Source of the DNA: Undaria pinnatifida
Lineage: Eukaryota > Sar > Phaeophyceae > Laminariales > Alariaceae
Direction: 5' to 3'
Assembly: GCA_012845835.1 (NCBI GenBank)
Contig: JABAKD010000020.1
Span: 8,556,915-8,620,914, forward strand
DNA length: 64,000 nt
The notes beneath the pieces were generated by a model. The model was not told the DNA's origin. It saw only the letters and a program-made list of their open reading frames with translations, and searched no databases. This document shows positions 34,484-64,000 of the stretch, piece after piece. The translations under genes were made by a program, and so were the position numbers. Each line of letters begins with the position of its first letter. Position 1 is the first letter of the stretch.

Positions 34484-34690
34484 CAGGTTTTATAGAACCC
34501 GCGCACAGACTGATTAACATCTCACCCTGTTGACCCTGGTACAAGCTACACTGCAGTTCCAAGGGGAGTCGCCGACCTATGTCCTTAAAAATGAGGACAC
34601 ACAACTCGTGAAACGCGCGATCGGAGTATCACGCACAGCTTGCAAAGATGAGGTTCGACGAAATCTTCGATCTCACAGCTGGAGTGTAGT
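34484..34690 (+). repeat. Dispersed repeat A (long form)
   Basis: Second long copy. Its 5' part is preceded by two tandem ~140-bp relatives with a period of about 197 bases (34,181–34,320 and 34,378–34,520). Confidence 0.8.
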
Positions 34691-35312
34691 CTATTTATAT
34701 AATTGTAATATATATACGTATGCTGGTATAGTCTAGAAGGTCGTAGCTCTCATTTCATTAAGGATTCGACCTCGCAAGGAACATACGCTGGCCGAATATT
34801 TGAAACTCCCGCGCCGTCAACTGTGGACCAGGTACGTTGGTGGGAAACAGAGGACAGCAGTCAGTCCCAACCCATCCCAACCCTAACGCAACGCAACCCA
34901 CAACAAAACTTGCCAGCCTTCATTGGACGTGAATAATACTGCATTAGAAGTAACTACTACTATTAATAGTACTGAGGATGTAGTAGTACAGGCTTCCCCC
35001 TCCGGCTGTGGTCTAGCTTGAAATCCGAGGGGGGTGGCAAGTTGAAAGGGGGGGAAAGAGGCGTTCCTACGAGCTATAACCAGGTATGTAGACTACATAG
35101 CTGACGTGAAGAAAATCTTGTCAAAGCTAAAGACAACCATAGCCACCGCCGGAAGTAACCGAACATCGTACAAAACACCGACCAGACAAAACGAGTTTAT
35201 AGCTTAGTCCAACAGTTGTCGGCAACTTTGTAAGCGCTGGCACAGCAGCAGCTACATACAGAGCAGCCCCCAGTAAATCTAGGAACACATGCACATAATA
35301 AAAATATTGTAA

Positions 35313-35368
35313 CGACGTCAGCTGTGAGTTCGACGACTTAGGGTCGATACTCATCTTGGCAAGTCGCG
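35313..35368 (-). repeat. Repeat A core
   Basis: ACGACGTCAGCTGTGAGTTCG then GGGTCGATACTCATCTTGGC. Confidence 0.7.
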
Positions 35369-35530
35369 TACTAAATCGATCGCCCGTCTTTAGTAAGTTT
35401 CATATTATCAAAACCTAACATAAGATGACATTGTATTATGATACCTATCATGTACGTATAACCAACTGAAACATGCCAGTAGTTATCTGAGCACTTTGAC
35501 GCACTAATAACCTCTCATGAATTGATGATG

Positions 35531-35573
35531 TTTAATAAGGTAGTAGGGTACCGGTTCGGTCTACCTTATTAAA
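35531..35573. repeat. Small perfect hairpin
   Basis: TTTAATAAGGTAG and its exact reverse complement, 13-bp stem with a 17-base loop that contains GGTACCGG. Confidence 0.7.
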
Positions 35574-35579
35574 TTAACA

Positions 35580-37371
35580 CATAGACTATGTATTGTATGT
35601 GCATCTGGCCGTCTTCGTGCATTCCCCCTTGGGGTGTGTGCCTCGTAAAACAATGAACACCACCAAAAAAAATACAGTTTACGACGATGACAACGGTCGC
35701 CCCCGACAACGCGTCGAGGGCACACACGATAACCCTGTCGGGAGGATCAGACAGCCAGGCCGGGAGAAAAGAAAAGGGAAGGAAGACTAAAGGGAATATC
35801 TTGCCGTGTTGATAGCTGTACGAAGGTGGCACACCACAACAAGTACTGCTGTAGTTACCGACAAGCGTCGAAACTGTGGCTCAATAGTGCTACTACTATA
35901 ACTACATGCCGCTGCTTACTACGCGAGTGCTGCCGGTGCCACTGCCGCTGCCACTGCTGCTGCCGTCGCTGTTGCTGCTGCTGCTGCCGCAGATATGCTG
36001 CTGCCGCAGCTGCGCAGCTCGCTGCATTTGCTTCGTCCTCAAACGGCGCACCCCCCAATGGGCGAGGGGAAGGGGGAAGGAACGGGCACTCTCACCGCAA
36101 CAACAGCAAAACAAGACATCACACAGCGGCAACAGCAGGAATACATGAATGTCTGGTGAAAGACACGTCGGGAGTGTTACGTACTCGAACCACTTGACAA
36201 AAAAATGAAAACGCAAAGTGAAGCAGGCCGCCGCCCGCACGAATATAACACGAAAACGCAAGCGAAAGCGAGGATACACCGCTAAAAGTGATGGGCATCG
36301 AATCGAATATATTTGCGACATACCAAATTATCGCACTTTCTATACACCAAAATATCGAGCTTTCGATACACCAAAACACCGAACTTTCGATGTATCACAG
36401 TGAACCGGTTTCGCCCTCTCCCATCCCCTGGCATCCTCCGTATTTGTTATGCTGATAATGAAGGAAAAGCTCCGACATGTTATGGTACCGACTACTAATA
36501 ATATCATATCGAAATCGCATCAATTTGTTTTTTTCGTTCACTGGTATCGTATCGTATCGATTATCGTTCGATATTCATCACTACAACGTTTTCTTTGTTT
36601 TCGTTCCACGGATAGCCGCAGCCGGTCGCGAGGTAGGTCGACCGACCGGTCGCGCCACATCGCCCCTACGACATCCCACTCCAACCAACAGCACCACAAA
36701 AAAACAGGGGCAACGTTCAAGGGGCCTTCCCGCCCCTCCCCCCGTCCCCTATCCGCGCAAAAATTATTTCAAGGTATGCAACACCCCCTTCCCCGCTCCG
36801 TGCAAACTCCATTCAAGCATGCAATATACTGTACGTCAACCACCGTACACCGCCCTATTATCTATTGAAACTTTTTCTGTCCACCTTCCTTTAGCAAGAC
36901 TCACTAATAGCGCGCAAGGAGAATAAGAAGGCATAAAACGTCGTCGACGGTCAATCATCTGCATCTACAGCAGTATAATCCGCTGCCGTGTGCGATTCTT
37001 CGGGCTGACTTAGTTGCAAAAAAAAAGAAAAACGCACCGACTCCGACCCGGAAAACTTTAGAAGGGGAGGGAGGGCGACGAGCGGGAGGGGGGGGGGGGG
37101 GGGGGGGGACAGAGAGCAACCCACACCCGCCTCTTATCGCACGGCCGCACAAAAAATAAAATAAATGCCGACAGCGACAAGAAAAGCACAAAACATATAA
37201 AAAAAAACATCCACCACGCCCTGGCCAGACACTGTAATGACCAGAGTCGTCGATAATAAAAACTCTCATGAACTACCCACCTATTATTATTACCCTCTCC
37301 CCTCCCCTCTCACCGATCCTCCCCCCTACTCCGGCGCCACCGCCTCCATACTAAAACAAAACCTTGGTAAC
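35580..37371. other. Region downstream of ANK–HDAC
   Basis: Contains a CTGCCGCTG-type triplet-rich tract (35,935–36,020), a triple GAACTTTCGATGTATC-like repeat (36,325–36,400) and a poly(G) run at 37,090. No gene recognised. The ANK–HDAC 3' untranslated region should lie at its right end. Confidence 0.4.
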
Positions 37372-58339
<20,968 letters not shown>

Positions 58340-59150
58340 CTGCCGCAACCAGTCGCGAGCCGGCTGCGGTCGGTCGGTCGGTCGGTCGGTCGGTCGGGCA
58401 GGGTAGGTGAACAAATATATAGAAGACACGGAAGAGAGTCAGGTGAGGGGGACGGGGGAGGGGAGGTGGGAGGGGGAAATGAGGAGGGGAAGGGAGGGGG
58501 GGGGTCAAACATTAGTACGTCTAGTAGTTACAAATAGAGCAATCATTCATGGTGGAAGAACAGCACAGCAATACCTCGTTTACACGAAAGACTGCTGCGC
58601 CGGCTTCCTATCAGCAGCGGACACGAGCGCACTTCGTTGTCGGGGGAGACCATTTGAGGGTTCGTATTCGATTTCCCAGCTTGAATTGCCAAGCTTGGCT
58701 ACTCCATCGCCCCTTTGGCGACGACGAACTCCTACTAAAACACTACTTTGAGGTTACAGAGTTTACGAGAAAATACGGGGCTTATTTGAGAAAACACGAC
58801 TGCACGTTTTTAGTCTCAAAAGCGTGATTGTAGCCACTGGTACACAGGAAGTGCCAAGGGCACTTAAGGTCAAGAGGTATGAACGTACATCGGAGTCCAG
58901 GTAGCTGAGTACACGAGCATAGGGTACTACCGCAGCTGCCAGGCTAGCAGCTAGCGTTCTTGTAGAAATACTACATTTCTAGTGCAACAAAATGAGACGC
59001 CCGGACTCCTTGCGTCTCTTGGCTCTTGCCGCCCCGACGTAGACTGTCGGCCTCATCACTAATCACCCAGCGAAAGGGCCGATCCACAAAAAAAAAGAAA
59101 TACGCATCAACACGTACAACAAATACAAGGCAAACATTATATAAAAATGA
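58340..59150. other. Region upstream of ANK–HDAC
   Basis: A (GGTC)n run (58,372–58,399) and a G-rich stretch (58,444–58,503) lie just before the proposed start codon. No TATA box or other promoter element can be supported. Confidence 0.4.
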
Positions 59151-59153
59151 AAA

Positions 59154-59205
59154 ACGTCAGATGTGAGTACGACCGATTGAATGGTTGCTCGACTTTGCAA
59201 GCGGC
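59154..59205 (-). repeat. Repeat A core (diverged)
   Basis: AACGTCAGATGTGAGTACGA to GACTTTGCAAGCGGC. Confidence 0.55.
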
Positions 59206-62200
59206 AAATATGTAAACACAACACAACCCCTCGCCCCCCCGCCTCAAAATGACCAAGGAGTGAAATGTCAAAACTCAAAAACATCAAAATGACATGCAAC
59301 ACATAACGGCCATAGAGCAATATGATATCCGAGCAACAGCAGCAGAATATTATTCAGAGTATTCCGTGGGAGGTGAGGCTTGGGGGGTCGGGGCCTTGGA
59401 CTAGTTCAAAACTTATCACACACAACAACCAACCATGAGAGTGTGTGCGAAAAAACCTTCTCTCGCAAAAGTACTTTCCTTCCGCTAAAAAAGCGAATTC
59501 CCTTCCCATCATGATTTAGGTGCGTCTGCGTTGAAAGCAAACAAAATCCTGCAGGCGACGCCTCCCAGATTGAAGGGGGAAGTGGGTATGTGCGGCAAGA
59601 AGACAACCTAAAAACAAGGAAAAAAGGAAGAAAAAAAAGAAAAAAAAACAACGCACGAGCAGCGACGGCAGCCAACCAACTGCCGAGGCGGCAGAGTTAA
59701 CCGCAGTGCCGCTGCTGCCATCCCACCACAGCGAGCAGTAGCACAGCTAGCGGCAGCATCAGCTTCAGCAACAAAAACAAGCAGCACCACCACCGGCACC
59801 GGCAACAGCAACAGCTTCCGAAACTTGTTTTTAAATTTTGGGACCGGCTTCGTGCAAGCATTTTTCTCATGGCATGCTGCTGCTGCTTGCTGCTGCACTC
59901 AGCGTACGCGCGTCACCGCGCCCCACTCCGAACACGCCCGGCGCCCGACGCTTAGACCATGGCGGCCTCACATCGTGCCGCCGCTGTCGCCGCCGCCGCT
60001 GCTGTTGCTGCTGCTGCTGTTACGTACTGCTGCTGCTGCTATCGCGGTGTGGTGGAACTGACATGATACACGAGCTGTCATATTGTCACGGTCTACCAGC
60101 ATAGTGGTTCGAGCACGAGTAGTCGTTTCGGAACGACGCGTTCTCCACGACACCAAGCGGGCGAGAGCGCACTGTCGTAGCAACGGGCCGCCCGCTGGCA
60201 CAATCCAACGCCGCTCATCTACGTCATACTCTAGCTACACTTCTCGGATCTGTGCTCTCATCGGTTGTTGTGCTGTGTGGATACAGCAAGCAACAGGCGG
60301 TGGTGCGGGCAGGCAAGGAAGGTGCGTCGGGCGCTTGCTCGGTGCGTTGTAGGCCGATGAAATAGAGAAGAGACCAAAACATCGCAACTTTGATCAAATC
60401 CTACCCTCGATAAAGTACTTTTTTACCGCTTTTTTAGAAAAGTACCGTACCGCATTTTTTACCTTCGGGGGATTTTTTGAAAGACCATTTTCGCGAAGAA
60501 CGATTTTCGCAAACACTCTACTTATACCGGAAGTGTGTCCCGAAAAACATGGGCGAAACTCCAAAAAGACCACTCACGTTTTGGGGGACAGAACAGTTGC
60601 AAATTACGTGGGATTTACATTTCTAGAGGGATTACGCGGGGGGGGGGGGGGGGGGGGGGGGGCAAGTGGTTTGTTAACGAAAACGCCTCACCAGGCAACC
60701 GGGGTTCATGGCGTCAAAGCACGCAATACAAGTTGCGATACGTTTGGGAACGTGAATACAGTGTGCCTTGAAGGGTCGATTTTTATTTTTGTGCGTGCAA
60801 GAGCGCCACCAGGCATGGAAAGCCCACCAATTCTTGCTGGCTATGCTATATAGCCCAAATTTTCAGGTCGGGGAGAAACTATGCAGAAACCCTGGATAAA
60901 CCTTCCTGCAGGTTGCGTGTGGTCAATATTAATCTTGCACGTCGGCTTAGACTAGCCCAACCCCAGACTGAATCCTAACCTTAACCCCCCCAGCCCATTG
61001 CGGGCTCGAGGTCGGCAGGGGCGGTCGAGCGGCTTCGCAGCGTGTTTGGGCTGGTGTTTCCCCCCAAATATGTTTCCCCCCAAATACGGCCGGCCGAAAG
61101 GCCAGCCTTGACCAATCAGACCAAAGCCCTGCATGTTTATTTTTTGCACGGCCGTCCTGAATTTAGGCCGAGTCCGTTAGGCTGTCCGCGAAAAAGTAAA
61201 CAAGAATGCCAAAGGAGGCGTTCTGCGCAACCCATAGGGAAAATTAGAGGACTGCATTATTGCATACGTCGCAACTACGTACCGCGAACGTCTATACCAA
61301 CACTAATAGCGATGTTGTTCTTGAAACAACTGTTGCTGTTGTCACACTAAATCGTTGTCTGCTCAACGAGTAGCAGGTTCCAGGTAAAGGAAAAAAATTG
61401 TGGTGGCCGGTTCCTTCCTCGTATTCTTCTGTTACAAGTTGTCTTTTTTGCACTTCGCTTATTGTTTTGTTTGTTCGACTATCGTGTTTATTGGTGTTGT
61501 ATTTAATATTAAGTCTTCAGTAAGTCAGTTCGTACGCACTGGCACGTAATACTTACGCAGAACACGGGGAGCAACACACATGAGGCAGCTACAGAAGAGT
61601 TGGCATATTTGGCCTCTTCGGATACGATGTACATGTACGGTAGTGTGGGCTTGGGCTTGTGATTGGATCATGTGGAAGGAGGGCTATACTGCCGGTGGTG
61701 CCCGGGTTGTATCATGTGTACCAGACGTATCTCGTCGACCAAGATCAATCGGTAAACCGGGGGTAGGGTGTACTGGTACCAGGTACCAAAGCTAATAACG
61801 CATGCAGCTCAATTTCAATGTGGTGGAAGTGTGTATGTAGTACAGCAGTAGAACAGCGGTACTGGAGTAACAGGTACAAAACCGGTGAATGCACGGGTGC
61901 ACATACTGCTGTTGCCCTGTACCCCGTATAAACACGTGAAAGTTCAGGTGGCATCTACCAAGCACCAGGTACTGCCGCACCAACAGTCATCACGAGTAGC
62001 AGATGAGGAGCTAGAAGTATTGCAGTTCGGGTACCTCCATGGGTAAGACTAACGTGAGACAAATCCACGACCTTGGATACGTGTAATACCGGTATCACAT
62101 CCATACGTACGTACAAGGTACAGACATGAACAACGCAAATCAGCATCATGACGCTGCTGTGATCATGGATCAAATATCTGGGGGGCGGGGGGGGGCAGAG

Positions 62201-64000
62201 ACTGCATTGCCCTTGTACGGATCCGACAAAAAGAGGGCACAGCGAAGAAAAAGGAAGACACCTACCATCACAGAGGCATACGACATACTGTCGTACGCAT
62301 GTACGTATAATAATCGCGACGCTCCTGCATGGTACTCGTACTGGAGCAGCTCGCAGCGACACAGTGCCGTACACACTGGAACGCGGCCGATATGCAGCAA
62401 GAACGATCTAAGCTGGCTTCCTTCCTCTTCAAACATGCTCGAGACTCGCGAACATCTGCGACATGGCTCTGTGGGAGTGAATCGCGCCGTTGATGAAGAA
62501 GCAAAGCACAACACAAACACCACTGCTACTGATGTTGCTGATGCACTGCTATTTGATACCACGAGTATAAGGTCAGGACTACTTTGTACCAGGTAGATGT
62601 TTAGTCTATGCAATGACAGAAGAAGCATCATACGACGGTCAATCTCCACGAGAACATGCTTTCCGCCGCCCCTGTGTGGGTTGGATCAAAAACCATATAT
62701 TTCGAAGAAAGGCGCGGGCTGCAACGGAAAAAACGAGAAAAAAACAAAAAAGAGTCAAGGAGACGGCGACTGCTATCCCCCTACAGCCCACGCAGACATC
62801 TCCACTGTTGACCGGTGCTCCAAGAAATCGAAATCCAAGATATGATGGTGGTGGTGTCGTTGCTTTAGAGTCCTTGTACCATCAACCTCAGGCAACCAAA
62901 CCGGAAGGATCCTCTGCGCGGAGGCACGCTCCACTTTTACGGGCTTTTTAGCCAATAGGGCAGAGGGGTTGCGAGGCACAGACAAGAGTGCCCGCCCGAG
63001 CAGCCGGAAAGAACGGTGCGTGCGCACCTTTGCTTCGATTTTCCTCGCACAACCAGCTTCCGTACTCCCAGTTAGCTAGCAATGGCACTAGGTATCCTCC
63101 ACTTCCCCAGCTGCCCCGCGTCGGTGCTATATACTGCAGGTCATGGGGTAGACCACATAATCGCGCCGTGAGATATTTATCATTGTTCCCTTTGTACACA
63201 CGCTACCGAATGGTGTTGAAACCTGGAAACCTCGAACACTCGATTTTGGGGGGCCTGAGTTGCGGAGTTGCGGAGACCCCATATCAAGGAGCACTAACTA
63301 TCGGAAAGTAGGGCAACGTAGGGAATAGGAGCTCTTCCGATCGCTGCGCATAACGCCGGTCCCTCTAGTTGCCAGCTTCCACCCCCGAGCATGTGAGTCA
63401 GAATGATGCGTTGGAGACGGGTGTTTCGATTGTTCTGTTTGTTGTTCGGGTATGTTTCCTGCGTGTGTTTGTTGGCGTGCTGCGTGTTGCGTTGTGCGTG
63501 CTCCTTCGTGTCACCACTTTTCGGCACCATGCTTCTCTTTGTGTGATGCTGCTGCTCAGGAATGTGGACCCTTCTTATCATAGGCACAACATGCCCTGAC
63601 TGCGCCGCAAAGGTTCCGCGCAGCCCCATCACGGCGGTGCATCCCAACTGTCTCCCTGCTCGCTAGAGTTTCGGTCCAGCCCCTCCCAGCCAACCCAGCA
63701 ACCCTCTTAACACCCATAGGCATAAACTTTGGACCCCCCCAAACACGCCGCGCGAAACGCCGTACGTTCCAACAGCACGACCAAAAACTCCAGCTTACGC
63801 GCTACGCCCCTCAAACCCTTTGCTACAAGAATTGCGGACCTCCACCACCTGCCGACGTGCGCCTCCCTTGCCCCTCGCGCGCACAGCCAGAATCAGCAAG
63901 TGAGACAGCAGTCGCACGGGCGTGCCATGGTCCTGAGTCCCGAACATCATCATCCAACATGCCCACATACCTATTTCACCCCCCCGCGCGTGTTGCCCCT
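59206..64000. other. No gene recognised
   Basis: Triplet-rich tract (59,870–60,050), a 22-base poly(G) run (60,639–60,661), two TACCAGGTA copies and short frames. Nothing with a domain or splice structure could be identified. Confidence 0.4.

Overview
The window looks like nuclear DNA of a eukaryote with intron-rich genes and very repetitive non-coding sequence. A brown alga or other stramenopile is my best guess. This rests on the ankyrin–histone deacetylase architecture, introns of about 0.3–3 kb packed with repeats, and the types of LINE, TRIM and SINE present. It is inference from memory, not a database match. I saw no bacterial-style operon, rRNA gene, intact tRNA gene or CRISPR array.

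One gene can be read confidently. It fills 37.4–58.3 kb on the minus strand in 19 proposed exons and encodes about 1,066 residues. N-terminal ankyrin repeats (exons 1–5) run through a linker with a basic nuclear-localisation-like stretch (exon 6) into a complete class II histone deacetylase domain (exons 6–14), then a charged, probably coiled tail with a second basic cluster (exons 15–19). All proposed introns are GT–AG and the phases agree at every internal junction. The exceptions are the end of exon 1, which is uncertain, and one G-rich frameshift inside exon 6. The HDAC motifs (RPPGHHAG, DFDVHHGNGT, SAGFDAHKKD, LEGGYRINGG) are all present.

The left 37 kb contains no gene I can name. It is a mosaic of mobile elements and satellites: a (GGGTC)n array (1.3–1.6 kb), a ~188-bp satellite (3.2–3.75 kb), an 870-bp element with 24-bp terminal inverted repeats (6.0–6.9 kb), a nested pair of ~0.4 and ~1.0-kb elements (7.1–8.5 kb), two matching copies of a tRNA-derived SINE (11.2–11.55 and 33.5–33.8 kb), a degenerate ~130-bp tandem array (17.9–18.5 kb), a 428-bp retro-insertion with 13-bp target-site duplication (28.15–28.6 kb), and LINE fragments and miniature LTR elements (TRIMs, 85-bp LTRs) at 29.2–32.9 kb. 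The right end (58.4–64 kb) has no recognisable gene.

The most unusual signals are two short dyad-like words scattered through the whole window, TACC(A/T)GGTA (at least 25 exact copies) and TACTGCTGTA (at least 10), sometimes next to each other. Others are TRIM elements whose LTR and internal region carry what look like the two halves of a tRNA-type promoter, a ten-copy ~50-bp conserved core, and two long imperfect hairpins, one in an HDAC intron.
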